Source of the DNA: Chitinophagaceae bacterium
GTDB taxonomy: Bacteria > Bacteroidota > Bacteroidia > Chitinophagales > Chitinophagaceae
Direction of reading: 5' to 3'
NCBI GenBank assembly: GCA_023957155.1
Contig: JAMLHK010000003.1
Location: 124,001-188,000, forward strand
DNA length: 64,000 bases
Positions 1 through 8,712 of this stretch are shown here, in pieces; positions within the stretch are counted from its first letter, which is position 1, and each line of letters opens with the position of its first letter. The notes below the pieces were generated by a model. That model was given only the letters and a program-made list of their open reading frames with translations, was not told where the DNA came from and ran no database searches. Both the position numbers and the translations under genes were made by a program.

Positions 1-534
1 TACAGACGAAAAAACAAGGATAGCATTGTTACCGGCATCTATACTGAACTCACCATTCGCATTGGTAACCGCGGAAGTACCGGCACCTTTTACCTGCACT
101 GTAACGCCCGACAAAGGACTGCCGTCTTCATCCGTCACTCTTCCACTGATAATAGCCAATCCGGCAGAAGGCGCAAAGCTCAGTATTACCAGCTCATTAT
201 TATTAATCGTATATCCCAGTCCGGTGCCTTCCAGTATGCGGCTCATCACTTCTTCTAAAGCCGCCTTCTGTACCCTGATCGTAACCCTGCTGTTTTCAAA
301 AACAGGATCATCGGTGTACAAAAACCGGTAATCCGAATGTTTTTCAATAAGCGTCAACACATTTCTTAATGGTTCCTTTTTTACAGAGAGAGAGATTTCT
401 TTTTGCGCATTAGCTAAAAGAGCGATTTGTAAGCTTAATAACGTGGTAATAATGAAAGAAACTTTCATAATGAACTTCCATTTCAGGGAATGAAGCAGTC
501 CTTGCCTGTCCCAATTAGTTTTGGAAAAATGCAT
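1..534 (-). CDS. SusC/RagA-type TonB-dependent receptor, N-terminal part
   Basis: This is the first 178 codons of an outer-membrane TonB-dependent receptor; the gene runs off the left edge. From the start codon at 534 the translation shows a hydrophobic signal segment at about residues 23-44 ending in ANAQ, then an STN (secretin/TonB N-terminal) domain at about 47-118, then a carboxypeptidase-regulatory-like beta domain opening with ISGRVTDEDGSPLSGV at about 129. That order is typical of SusC/RagA receptors that signal to a FecR/ECF-sigma pair, and such a pair lies immediately upstream on the same strand. A second possible start is Met23 (468). Substrate cannot be told, because the plug and barrel are outside the window. 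Confidence 0.88.
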   Translation of the reverse strand, partial: MHFSKTNWDRQGLLHSLKWKFIMKVSFIITTLLSLQIALLANAQKEISLSVKKEPLRNVLTLIEKHSDYRFLYTDDPVFENSRVTIRVQKAALEEVMSRILEGTGLGYTINNNELVILSFAPSAGLAIISGRVTDEDGSPLSGVTVQVKGAGTSAVTNANGEFSIDAGNNAILVFSSV

Positions 535-761
535 ACCTTTAATTGTTGAGTTGAATAATAAGGGAACATAATACCTGTTCCCGTTTGCTTGACAGGGAGG
601 TGTTGGCGCATCTCCCTTTTTAATTTCAGATCATAAATATTTTTTTAGTATTAATAAATATTTTTAGCTGCTATAAATACAAGTTGCTCTCTTCTGCTGT
701 CAACACGAAAAACCTCACAGGCTGAAAGCACTGACTTAGCCATAACATAATATAGCAGTCT

Positions 762-1862
762 TTAGCGCCGGCCTGCTTTTCCGATGATCACCTCCCTGTT
801 TTCCATCCTGTATTCAAATGGTGTGATCTGCCTTAGCGCATCCAGTGCTTCCGTGATGTTTTCCTTTTCAAAAGAGCCGGTAAAAGTGATCTTCGTTAAG
901 CTTTCATCATCAAACCGTACAGACACGTTGTACCAGCGTTCCATTTTGTGTGCCAGGCTGAAAAACGGTTCCCTGTTAAAGACCAGCTTGTTCTGTATCC
1001 AGGCGATCTCACTGATGCTGCTGTCGGAAGGATTTGTTCTGACCTTTCCCAGGATAAACAGCTCTTCCTTTTCGGGCAGGGCGGGCGCATCTTTCCCCGG
1101 TGATTTGATGGTGGGCACTTTACCGATCACGATCTTCTCGTTGGGGCGCAGCAATATTTTCCTTTCCTGATCATTTTTAGAGCATACTTCTATAGCGCCC
1201 CGTATCAGCGAAGCCTCCACGGTGGAATCTTCCGCATATGCTTTCACATTAAAAGCCGTTCCTTTTACCCTGATATCCACATTGCCGGCATGCACCGTCA
1301 ATGGCACTTTTTCATTCCTGGCTATATCAAAAAAAGCTTCCCCGCTTAAGTATATCTCGCGTGTACCAACACCAAAATCCTTATTGTAGGAAAGCTTGCT
1401 CCCCGTATTAAGTATGACAGTGGAACCATCGGGAAGATGTATCGTACTTTTGGATTCGTTATTAGTCACTACTTCATTAAGCGAGGTGCTTAGCGGTGCT
1501 GCCGGCTCATTGGTATACAAAAAGAACCACGAGGCCATCATTATAACAAGCACAGCCGCTGTTAGCAGGCGGTACCCTCCTCTTTTTCTTTTTACTTCCC
1601 CCTGGGGCTCCTCTATACATTGGCTTACCGCAGCAGTATTTTCGGATCTTATTAAAAGTCGCAGCATATCCGCACTCTTTGCCTCATCTGCTTCAGAGGT
1701 CATTTTCTGAAGCGGTATGGACTGCAGCTCATCCAGCCATTCATTTAAATGAATGGCTTCTCCGGGCTGCTGCAATAAACGGTTCAGCTCGGAAAGCTCG
1801 TCTGCAGATAGCTCATTGTTATATTTCCGGGCTAATAATTCCCATATCCTCGAATCAGGCAT
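762..1862 (-). CDS. FecR-family anti-sigma factor
   Basis: Single-pass inner-membrane anti-sigma factor of 366 residues. The N-terminal cytoplasmic region (about 1-95) would bind the ECF sigma encoded just upstream. A transmembrane helix lies at about 98-116 (LLTAAVLVIMMASWFFLY). The periplasmic FecR domain follows at about 130-230, with LPDGSTVILNTGSKLSY and LSGEAFFDIA typical of the family. A C-terminal DUF4974-type domain spans about 290-360 (FSLAHKMERWYNVSV, FTGSFEKENI). It sits between the sigma gene (68 bases upstream) and the SusC-like receptor, the usual order sigma, anti-sigma, transducer. In this family the receptor STN domain contacts the FecR periplasmic part to release sigma; that role here is inferred. 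Confidence 0.92.
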   Translation of the reverse strand: MPDSRIWELLARKYNNELSADELSELNRLLQQPGEAIHLNEWLDELQSIPLQKMTSEADEAKSADMLRLLIRSENTAAVSQCIEEPQGEVKRKRGGYRLLTAAVLVIMMASWFFLYTNEPAAPLSTSLNEVVTNNESKSTIHLPDGSTVILNTGSKLSYNKDFGVGTREIYLSGEAFFDIARNEKVPLTVHAGNVDIRVKGTAFNVKAYAEDSTVEASLIRGAIEVCSKNDQERKILLRPNEKIVIGKVPTIKSPGKDAPALPEKEELFILGKVRTNPSDSSISEIAWIQNKLVFNREPFFSLAHKMERWYNVSVRFDDESLTKITFTGSFEKENITEALDALRQITPFEYRMENREVIIGKAGRR

Positions 1863-1930
1863 ATTACGCTACAGGGTTTATAAACAGAAGGATACCTCTG
1901 CCGGGCGTTTACCCCCAAAGAATATTTTTT

Positions 1931-2491
1931 TCAGGAAGAAAAAGAGAGCGGAACAGACTGGCTCAGCTTCTTTAAAGCAATACTCATCTGGTTTTCAACA
2001 GTTTTTTCAGAGAGACCAAGAAGTCCGGCCACTTCGCGGTATTTAAGTCCGTTCTCCTTCACAAGAGTGAAAATGAGCTTACACTGAGGAGGCAACAGAC
2101 GAATAGCACGATTAATTCGTCTGCACATTTCAGAACTTATCAAGATATCATACGGAGTTCTTACCATTACACATTCAATATCATGCAACGCCGTTAAAAC
2201 GTCAGCATGTTTGTTCTGTTTGCTGAGTTGTTTCAATGCACGGTTCTTCGCACAGATAAAAATATATACCTCTGCCGATAATACCTTTGGTAATAAATGA
2301 CGGCTTTGCCAGATATCAAGAAAGGTATCATTAACTACTTCCTCCGTTATTTCCTTATTCCCAATAAATGCAAAGACAAACCTGTACAAGCGATGAAAAT
2401 ATTGGGCATGCAACTCCCAAAGGGCTGCCTCATCGTCAGACGAAGCCATACGGGAAAACAATTCTCGTAAGCATAGCTTTTGAGTTTGCAT
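1931..2491 (-). CDS. ECF RNA polymerase sigma factor
   Basis: Extracytoplasmic-function sigma-70 factor of about 186 residues. Region 2 is seen around YRFVFAFIGNKEITEEVVNDTFLDIW, and region 4 around LLPPQCKLIFTLVKENGLKYREVAGLLGLSEKTVENQ, which carries the helix-turn-helix. I chose the Met at 2491 because AAAGGA lies a few bases upstream of it; in-frame Mets at 2506 and 2542 are possible, but the latter would place codons inside the palindrome at 2518-2540. The gene heads a sigma / FecR / TonB-receptor operon and probably controls the receptor in response to its substrate. Confidence 0.9.
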   Translation of the reverse strand: MQTQKLCLRELFSRMASSDDEAALWELHAQYFHRLYRFVFAFIGNKEITEEVVNDTFLDIWQSRHLLPKVLSAEVYIFICAKNRALKQLSKQNKHADVLTALHDIECVMVRTPYDILISSEMCRRINRAIRLLPPQCKLIFTLVKENGLKYREVAGLLGLSEKTVENQMSIALKKLSQSVPLSFSS

Positions 2492-2517
2492 TGATCCTTT
2501 CTTCATTGTTACGGCAA

Positions 2518-2540
2518 GTACGTATATAAAATATACGTAC
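2518..2540. promoter_or_regulatory. Perfect 10-bp inverted repeat upstream of ECF sigma gene
   Basis: GTACGTATAT, AAA, ATATACGTAC: ten-base arms around three bases, lying 27-49 bases before the chosen sigma start. Just upstream on the minus strand is a weak -7-like TTACTTTG (about 2543-2550), so the palindrome would fall at the 5' end of the transcript. It could be an operator or a 5'-end RNA hairpin; the sequence does not say which. Confidence 0.5.
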
Positions 2541-2823
2541 AAAGTAACATTTATTTTTCAATTTATTAACCTATAGAAAAAATTATTACACCCGTTTGAA
2601 AAGGAATAATTTAATATAACCAGGTACATACACATGATATGAATTTCACTTTGAAAATTACATTTAATCGTAAAACTGTCACGGTTTACCTACGCTCCAT
2701 ATCAATATATAAATTAATAAAGCCAATACCCGGCAGATGATAATATATTTGACATTTGGATAAAGAGGTAAGGACTGCAGCACCCCGATTATAGTATAAC
2801 CGCATAAAACAGCTAAGAATAGC
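2541..2823 (+). promoter_or_regulatory. Intergenic region with -7 box before nhaA
   Basis: AT-rich divergent spacer between the sigma operon and nhaA. The one recognisable signal is TATATTTG at 2744-2751, an exact match to the Bacteroidota -7 element TAnnTTTG, on the nhaA strand and about 72 bases before its ATG. I do not see a good TTTG at the expected -33 distance, so the promoter call is tentative. Minus-strand reading frames through this stretch show no recognisable domain and are not called. Confidence 0.35.
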
Positions 2824-4020
2824 ATGAACAATACACTTCTGAGAAAAGCCATCACTAATCCCTTGCAGCGAATGGTAAAAGACAGCCGTTCTGTTGGTAT
2901 CCTTCTTTTTATATGCAGCGTGCTGTCTATTGTTATTGCCAATTCTGCTTCTGGGGAAAAATATACCATGCTCTGGGATACCTCCGTTCATTCACCCGCA
3001 GGCATTCACCTGCCGCATTCGCTGCTGCACTGGATCAACGATGGCTTAATGGCAGTATTCTTTTTCCTGGCAGGAATGGAAATAAAAAGGGAGCTGCTTA
3101 CAGGCGAATTGTCTTCTCTCAAAAAATCGCTGCTCCCGCTGTTTGCCGCTATCGGCGGTATGCTGGCGCCTGCGGCCATTTATTTATTGTTCAACAAAGG
3201 AACCGGTTTCCAGCATGGCTGGGGTATCCCTATGGCTACCGATATCGCCTTTTCATTAGGCATTGCATCCATGCTGGGGAAAAAAGTGCCTGCCTCCTTA
3301 AAAACATTCCTGATGGCGCTGGCTATTATAGACGACCTCGGCGCTATCCTTGTCATCGCTTTATTTTACGGCAGCGCCGTGCAGTGGCTGTATCTTTTAT
3401 CGGGCGTTGGCATTACTGCTATATTGTTTTTCCTTCCCCGCCTGAAAATTAAATTCGGATGGTGGAACTTTGCACTGGGTATATTATTGTGGTACTGCTT
3501 TTTTAATTCCGGTATTCATGCTACCATAGCCGGCGTATTGTTTGCGTTAACAATTCCGCTGCCCTACCTTGAAAAGCTGGAGCACCGCCTGCACGTGCCG
3601 GTGTACTTCATTATACTCCCGCTGTTTGCGTTGGCCAATACCGCCATAACGATACCTCCGGAACTGACAGCAGCGCTGAACAGCTCATTAAACCACGGTA
3701 TTATGGGAGGCTTATTCATTGGAAAACCATTGGGCATTGTAACCGCCTGCTGGCTGCTGGTAAAGCTCAATTGGGGCGAGCTGCCCCGTGGAGTAAGCTG
3801 GATGCAGCTTACCGGCATCGGTATCCTGGCAGGTATTGGTTTTACCATGTCCATATTTATAACGATGCTGGCCTTTGATGATGCGGCCACACAGGATATT
3901 GCCAAATCGGGTGTACTCATCGCATCTGTAATAGCAATCATCATCGGATATATATGGCTGTGCTTTGCTGCAGGAAAAAAGAAATTACCAACACCTTTAC
4001 ATCATATTCAATCACCATGA
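2824..4020 (+). CDS. nhaA: Na+/H+ antiporter NhaA
   Basis: Inner-membrane sodium/proton antiporter of 398 residues, a normal length for the family, with about 12 hydrophobic segments. Family signatures are visible: FFFLAGMEIKRELL, GWGIPMATDIAFSLG, and the paired aspartates of the ion site in ALAIIDDLGAI (Asp170-Asp171, equivalent to Asp163-Asp164 of the E. coli protein). The C-terminal GIGFTMSIFI segment is also typical. It exports Na+ in exchange for protons, supporting pH and salt homeostasis. The TGA stop overlaps the ATG of the next gene (ATGA), so the two are probably translationally coupled. Confidence 0.96.
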   Translation: MNNTLLRKAITNPLQRMVKDSRSVGILLFICSVLSIVIANSASGEKYTMLWDTSVHSPAGIHLPHSLLHWINDGLMAVFFFLAGMEIKRELLTGELSSLKKSLLPLFAAIGGMLAPAAIYLLFNKGTGFQHGWGIPMATDIAFSLGIASMLGKKVPASLKTFLMALAIIDDLGAILVIALFYGSAVQWLYLLSGVGITAILFFLPRLKIKFGWWNFALGILLWYCFFNSGIHATIAGVLFALTIPLPYLEKLEHRLHVPVYFIILPLFALANTAITIPPELTAALNSSLNHGIMGGLFIGKPLGIVTACWLLVKLNWGELPRGVSWMQLTGIGILAGIGFTMSIFITMLAFDDAATQDIAKSGVLIASVIAIIIGYIWLCFAAGKKKLPTPLHHIQSP

Positions 4021-4535
4021 CAGATAAAAAATACGAAGTATGGCTGCGTGGACCTGTGGATGGGATTCCATCCCTGCTGCAGCCGGCAGCACACGCACTT
4101 TTGCAGGCAAGAGAAGAGATCAATACGCTTATGGAAGGATTTCCCGACAGCCTGCTATGGGAAAAGCCGGCAGGCGTAGCTTCACCAGGCTTTCACCTGC
4201 AGCACATCGCAGGTGTAATTGACAGGCTGCTTACTTATGCTAAAGGCGAAGCACTTAATGCAGCACAATTGAACTACCTGAAACAGGAAGAGCACGCTCC
4301 TTTCCTTACCTGCACAACCCACAACCTGGTAGAACAGCTGAACCGGCAGATAGACAAAGCATTAGCACAACTGGCTGCTACGGACGAATCGTCACTAACC
4401 GATTTCCGCGGTGTAGGCCGTGCTCAGCTGCCTTCTACGGTACTCGGATTATTAATGCATGCTGCAGAACATACGCAACGGCACAATGGTCAGCTTTTAG
4501 TAACCGTACGCATACTAGAAGGTAAGCAGGTATAA
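4017..4535 (+). CDS. DinB-family protein
   Basis: A 172-residue protein of the DinB/YfiT-like four-helix-bundle family, which includes metal-binding thiol-dependent transferases and many uncharacterised members. The histidines that would form the metal site are visible: GFHLQHIAG near residue 60 and LMHAAEHTQRHNGQL near residue 150. I took the start at 4017, in the ATGA overlap with nhaA, because upstream in-frame codons only duplicate the end of nhaA and the DinB fold begins after this Met. The substrate is unknown, and linkage to nhaA may just reflect co-transcription. Confidence 0.85.
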   Translation: MTDKKYEVWLRGPVDGIPSLLQPAAHALLQAREEINTLMEGFPDSLLWEKPAGVASPGFHLQHIAGVIDRLLTYAKGEALNAAQLNYLKQEEHAPFLTCTTHNLVEQLNRQIDKALAQLAATDESSLTDFRGVGRAQLPSTVLGLLMHAAEHTQRHNGQLLVTVRILEGKQV

Positions 4536-4619
4536 AGCAAAAAACATCATTGGTTCAAACAGCTTCTATATATTAAGTAACTAGTGTCACGTTAACTGTC
4601 AAGCACCGTATCATCATTT

Positions 4620-4685
4620 CCCGCTGATGGCGCTGATATCCACTGATAGGTAGCATTTTCTGCGATCATCCGCGAGATCTGCGGG
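4620..4685. repeat. Degraded dispersed inverted repeat (CCCGC...GCGGG)
   Basis: CCCGCTGATGGCGCTGATAT near the left end and GATCATCCGCGAGATCTGCG near the right end form imperfect arms (CCCGCtgat / atctGCGGG) of a roughly 66-base element. The pattern resembles the 'CTGCG..ATCTGCGGGA' intergenic repeats common in Bacteroidota genomes, which I recognise from memory. This copy is diverged. Confidence 0.5.
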
Positions 4686-4770
4686 ACATTCCGGCCGATA
4701 AACCAGGGCTGACACGGCATTAGCGCTGTGCTAACTAAACATATCGTATTGTCCGGGGTGGATCAGTAGT

Positions 4771-4806
4771 GAATTTATTCATCACTCACTATTCACCACT
4801 TACAAA
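4771..4806. repeat. Low-complexity CACTCACTATTCACCACTTAC-type repeat
   Basis: Tract rich in CACT/CACC triplet-like units (ATCACTCACTATTCACCACT). It is the same type of sequence as the two tracts flanking the four-helix-bundle gene at 16204-16563, and is evidently a dispersed intergenic element in this genome. Confidence 0.5.
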
Positions 4807-4893
4807 ATGATGCGACATATTATAGTTAACACAACAGTAGTATAATTATCCCCATTTTTCTTTATCGTTCAGGATACTGTTGTAGCTTCATAT

Positions 4894-5787
4894 ATGCCGT
4901 TGACAAAAACACAATTTTTACTGCCTTCTACCATCCAGTTGCTGCGCTTTCCTTTTTCGCTGTTCCTGATGCCGGTATACTGGTTTGCACTGAGCCAGGT
5001 ACCGGCGATAAACCTGCTTCATGCACTGTTTTCTTTTATCATCCTTCACCTGCTGGTATATCCTGCAAGTAACGGCTACAACAGCTATATGGACAGGGAT
5101 ACCGGAAGTATCGGGGGTATTAAGCACCCGTTACAGCCCACACGCCAGCTGCTATACAGCACGGTGGTAATGGATAGCATAGCTATACTACTGAGCTGCC
5201 TGATCAGCCGTTTTTTTGTCTTGGGTGTGCTGCTGTACATACTGGCTTCCAAAGCATACAGTTTCCGGGGCATCCGGTTAAAAAAATATCCCGTTACCGG
5301 GTACCTGACCGTTATGCTCTTCCAGGGCGGGCTTACTTTTGCATTGGTCTACCACGGATGCAGCATGAATAAAGCAGCGCTTCCTCCATACCCGGCTATG
5401 CTGGCAGCCGGTTTGCTTATCGGCGGATTTTACCCGCTAACCCAGATATACCAGCACCAGGCAGATCTGAAAGACGGAGTTAAAACCATCAGCTACCTGC
5501 TGGGTTTTCGGGGTACTTTTATATTCAGCGCTATGGTTTATACTATTGCTGTTGGAGTTCTGGGATGGTATTTTGTTCATACCAGGCAGCTTACCGGCTT
5601 TTTCCTGTTCTGTATTTCTATGCTGCCCGTGGCCGTATACTTTATTTCATGGGCGGCAAAAGTATGGCAGAATGAAGTGTGCGCCGATTATACAAACACC
5701 ATACGGATGAATATCATCGCCTCGGTCTGTTCTAATCTGGCTTTTATCCTTATTTTTATAGCCCGTCATTTTGAGCAAAATCATTAA
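4894..5787 (+). CDS. UbiA-family prenyltransferase
   Basis: Integral membrane protein of 297 residues with about 8-9 hydrophobic segments. The first UbiA-superfamily aspartate-rich motif is seen as NGYNSYMDRDTG at about residues 58-69 (N...D.D), the Mg2+/prenyl-diphosphate site; a second is suggested by QIYQHQADLKDG at about 187-198. UbiA enzymes transfer isoprenoid chains to aromatic acceptors. The next gene, overlapping by 17 bases, is a type III polyketide synthase that could supply a resorcinol or pyrone acceptor. Acceptor and prenyl length cannot be inferred. Confidence 0.85.
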   Translation: MPLTKTQFLLPSTIQLLRFPFSLFLMPVYWFALSQVPAINLLHALFSFIILHLLVYPASNGYNSYMDRDTGSIGGIKHPLQPTRQLLYSTVVMDSIAILLSCLISRFFVLGVLLYILASKAYSFRGIRLKKYPVTGYLTVMLFQGGLTFALVYHGCSMNKAALPPYPAMLAAGLLIGGFYPLTQIYQHQADLKDGVKTISYLLGFRGTFIFSAMVYTIAVGVLGWYFVHTRQLTGFFLFCISMLPVAVYFISWAAKVWQNEVCADYTNTIRMNIIASVCSNLAFILIFIARHFEQNH

Positions 5788-6850
5788 CATAGGAACAGCC
5801 TTACCGCATTATAAACACCGGCAGGACGATATCCTGCAGTTTATGCAAAGGGTATACGCTGCTGATGCAACGGAACAGCGTAAAATGAAATTCCTGTATC
5901 ACCAGAGCGGTATTCAATACAGGTACTCCGTTATCGGAGACTATAGCCGCAGGCTGAATGACTGGAAATTTTATCCGCGCAGTGAAAGCCTGGAACCATT
6001 CCCCTCCCTGGAACAACGCATGGCATTATATAACAACCACGCAGCGGCACTTTCGGTTGATGCCATAAGAAATTGTATGGAACGGGTGCTGCCGGCGAAA
6101 GAAATTACCCATTTGATTACCGTAAGCTGTACCGGTATGAGCGCTCCGGGGCTTGATCTTCAAATAGCCGGAATGATGGACCTGCCTAATACCCTTTACC
6201 GGACTTCCATCAATTTTATGGGATGCTATGCCGCTATTCATGCATTGAAGATCGCGGATTCTATTTGCCGGAATGATACGGCAGCCCGGGTGATCGTTGT
6301 GTGCACAGAGTTATGTACCCTGCACTTTCAAAAAGAAGCTACAGCAGATAACATTACTTCCGGTATGCTCTTTGCAGACGGATCAGCCGCCGCATTGGTT
6401 ACGCATGACCAGTATCCGCTGCCCGGACTGACACTACAACACTTCTATTCCGAGATCATACCCCGCGGAAAAAAAGACATGGCCTGGGAATTGTCTTCCT
6501 CCGGCTTTTTAATGACTTTAAGCGGGTATATCCCGGAACTGATTAAAGAAGATTTTGCACCTTTAATAACAAGAGCATTGCAATCGGCAGGCGTTACCAA
6601 AGAACAGATCAGCGGATGGTGTATACACCCCGGTGGGAAACGCATCCTGGAAGCAGTAAAAAAATGCCTGTACCTTAAAGAAGATGCCTTAACACATAGT
6701 ACGCACATATTAGAACAGTTCGGGAACATGTCTTCTCCCACTATCCTTTTTGTATTGCAACAAATGATGCACAAGCACTATAAAAAAATATTGGGTGCCG
6801 CTTTTGGCCCCGGACTGACAATGGAAACCTTTGTGGGAGAATTCAGTTAA
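5771..6850 (+). CDS. Type III polyketide synthase (chalcone/stilbene synthase family)
   Basis: Homodimeric ketosynthase of 359 residues that extends an acyl-CoA starter with malonyl-CoA and cyclises the product. The catalytic triad is readable: Cys152 in INFMGCYAAIHALK, His286 in GWCIHPGGKRI, and Asn319 in FGNMSSPT. SCTGMSAPGLD is the family motif near residue 120. Translation starts at a TTG inside the end of the UbiA gene, since no ATG fits the conserved N-terminus. In actinobacterial srsA-B-C clusters a related synthase works with a methyltransferase and a flavoprotein to make phenolic lipids, and the same pair follows here. Confidence 0.92.
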   Translation: MSKIINIGTALPHYKHRQDDILQFMQRVYAADATEQRKMKFLYHQSGIQYRYSVIGDYSRRLNDWKFYPRSESLEPFPSLEQRMALYNNHAAALSVDAIRNCMERVLPAKEITHLITVSCTGMSAPGLDLQIAGMMDLPNTLYRTSINFMGCYAAIHALKIADSICRNDTAARVIVVCTELCTLHFQKEATADNITSGMLFADGSAAALVTHDQYPLPGLTLQHFYSEIIPRGKKDMAWELSSSGFLMTLSGYIPELIKEDFAPLITRALQSAGVTKEQISGWCIHPGGKRILEAVKKCLYLKEDALTHSTHILEQFGNMSSPTILFVLQQMMHKHYKKILGAAFGPGLTMETFVGEFS

Positions 6851-6865
6851 TATAATTATGATCGG

Positions 6866-7564
6866 ATGCCACGCTCGGTACAAACAGAACTGTTAGACAA
6901 AGAGGATATCCCGTTTGAAGATATCAAACAAAACATGGAGGAGCTGAACCTCATCAATTCCCTGCTGGGCGGACATGCCTGTACCATTGCCGGTATAAAA
7001 AAAATATTGACCCTTTCAAAGTGTAAAGATACCCCACTGCATATTTGTGAAGTGGGGTGTGGTGGCGGTGATAATTTACGGGCTGTTGAACAGTGGTGCA
7101 GGAAAGAGCATATCGCCGTTCATTTAACTGGTATTGATAAAAAAAAGGAATGCATTGACTTTGCAAAAGAAAAAGGAACGGATCATACATTCACCTGGAT
7201 ACATTCTGATTATCGCCTCGCAGACTTCTCTCATCAAAAGCCCGACATCATTTTCTCTTCTCTCTTTTGTCATCACTTCAGCGATGACGCATTAGTGCCC
7301 ATGATGCAATGGATGCAGAACAACAGCAATCTCGGTTTTTTCATCAATGACCTTCATCGCAACATGATGGCCTACTATTCGATTAAAGCCATTACAACAA
7401 TATTTTCAAAAAGCTATCTTGTGCGGCATGATGCCCCGCTTTCCGTTTTACGTGGGTTTAAAAGACAGGATTGGGAAAAAATCATGCGCATTGCAGGCAT
7501 CCGGGACTATTCTATCACATGGAAATGGGCCTTCCGCTGGCTGCTCATCATCACGCGCTCATGA
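6866..7564 (+). CDS. Class I SAM-dependent methyltransferase
   Basis: A 232-residue Rossmann-fold methyltransferase. The SAM-binding glycine motif ICEVGCGGGDN is at about residues 56-66, and an acidic motif II (LTGIDKKKECI) follows about 25 residues later. The segment FSSLFCHHF probably corresponds to motif IV. It lies 15 bases after the polyketide synthase, and its stop overlaps the start of the flavoprotein. By analogy with SrsB it could O- or C-methylate the phenolic product of the synthase; this is inferred from context only. Confidence 0.85.
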   Translation: MPRSVQTELLDKEDIPFEDIKQNMEELNLINSLLGGHACTIAGIKKILTLSKCKDTPLHICEVGCGGGDNLRAVEQWCRKEHIAVHLTGIDKKKECIDFAKEKGTDHTFTWIHSDYRLADFSHQKPDIIFSSLFCHHFSDDALVPMMQWMQNNSNLGFFINDLHRNMMAYYSIKAITTIFSKSYLVRHDAPLSVLRGFKRQDWEKIMRIAGIRDYSITWKWAFRWLLIITRS

Positions 7565-8700
7565 CAACAGACAACCTATACGATGTAGCGCTGATTGGCG
7601 GGGGATTAGCAGGGCTCTGTCTTTCCATTCAACTGGCGAGAGAAGGCCACCGCGTTATTTTATTTGAGAAAGAAAAATATCCTTTTCATAAAGTATGTGG
7701 TGAGTACATCAGCATGGAGAGCTGGAATTTCCTGGAAGGACTGGGTGTACCTTTAAGCGACTGGAACCTGCCGCATATCCGTCACCTGCTGCTGTCCTCT
7801 CCATCCGGAACAGCGATTAACCGCCCCCTGCCACTCGGCGGGTTTGGCATTAGCCGTTATAAGCTGGATGCTTTTCTGGCGGGACTGGCACGTAATGCGG
7901 GTGTTGAAATAAAAGAAGAAACTAAGGTAAGCCGGGTGGAATTCAGGGATCCCTATTTTTTTATACAATACGGAAACGGGACTTGCCGGGCAAAACAGGC
8001 ATGCGGCACATTTGGCAAACGCAGCAATTTAGATATTAAATTAAACCGGGAATTTATTCAGAAAAAGCCCGGAAAATTAAATAATTACATCGCCGTCAAA
8101 TACCATATTAAAGCAGGATTTCCTTCGGATCACATAGCGCTTCACAACTTTAAAAACGGGTATTGCGGATTATCACAGGTGGAAGAAGATAAACATTGCC
8201 TCTGTTACCTTACCACGGCAAAAAACCTGCAACAATGTGACAACCGCATTGAACGCTTAGAACAAAACATATTGCGACAAAACCCCTACATAGACAAAAT
8301 ATTCAGGGAGTCTACCTTCTTGTTTTCCGCACCCGTAGCCATAGCGCAGATCAGCTTTAATGAAAAGACCCGCATGGAGCAACATATCTTAATGACCGGT
8401 GATGCCGCCGGAATGATCACCCCGCTTTGCGGTAACGGTATGAGTATGGCGATGCATGGAAGCAAGATAGCATTTAATGGTATTGACCGCTTTTTGAAAG
8501 GAGAAATGGATCGCTACGAAATGGAAACAACCTATCAGCAGGACTGGAACCGGGCTTTTCAAAAAAGAACGGAAACCGGACGATGGATACAGGGACTGAC
8601 CGGCAAAGTCTGGATAACGCATTATTTCATCCGCTTCTTACAGGCCTTTCCCTCATTTACAGACAGGCTAATCAAACAAACACACGGCACCGCTTTTTAA
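7561..8700 (+). CDS. FAD-dependent oxidoreductase (phenolic-lipid hydroxylase-like)
   Basis: Flavoprotein of 379 residues. The FAD dinucleotide-binding motif is at about residues 8-38 (DVALIGGGLAGLCLSIQLA, then a Glu at the end of the second strand, ILFEKE). KVCGEYIS is typical of the geranylgeranyl-reductase/halogenase-like group. The second FAD motif GDAAGMITPLCGNGMSMAM lies near residue 280. I chose the ATG at 7561, which overlaps the methyltransferase stop, because it sits seven residues before the FAD motif. It probably oxidises the polyketide product (hydroxylation or quinone formation), as SrsC does. Confidence 0.88.
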   Translation: MTTDNLYDVALIGGGLAGLCLSIQLAREGHRVILFEKEKYPFHKVCGEYISMESWNFLEGLGVPLSDWNLPHIRHLLLSSPSGTAINRPLPLGGFGISRYKLDAFLAGLARNAGVEIKEETKVSRVEFRDPYFFIQYGNGTCRAKQACGTFGKRSNLDIKLNREFIQKKPGKLNNYIAVKYHIKAGFPSDHIALHNFKNGYCGLSQVEEDKHCLCYLTTAKNLQQCDNRIERLEQNILRQNPYIDKIFRESTFLFSAPVAIAQISFNEKTRMEQHILMTGDAAGMITPLCGNGMSMAMHGSKIAFNGIDRFLKGEMDRYEMETTYQQDWNRAFQKRTETGRWIQGLTGKVWITHYFIRFLQAFPSFTDRLIKQTHGTAF

Positions 8701-8712
8701 CCGGCTTATCTA

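Larger units (their letters stand above)
4536..4893. other. Intergenic stretch without genes
   Basis: No coding potential was recognised over this 358-base stretch. It holds two degraded dispersed repeats, listed separately at 4620-4685 and 4771-4806. No clear promoter was found for the downstream polyketide cluster. Confidence 0.6.

Noticed and set aside
26-331. Plus-strand open frame at the left edge
   Set aside because: It is antisense to the clear TonB-receptor frame, which has signal, STN and regulatory-like domains in order.
2679-2991. Two minus-strand frames upstream of and into nhaA
   Set aside because: They overlap each other and the nhaA start, have no recognisable domain, and lie over its likely promoter.
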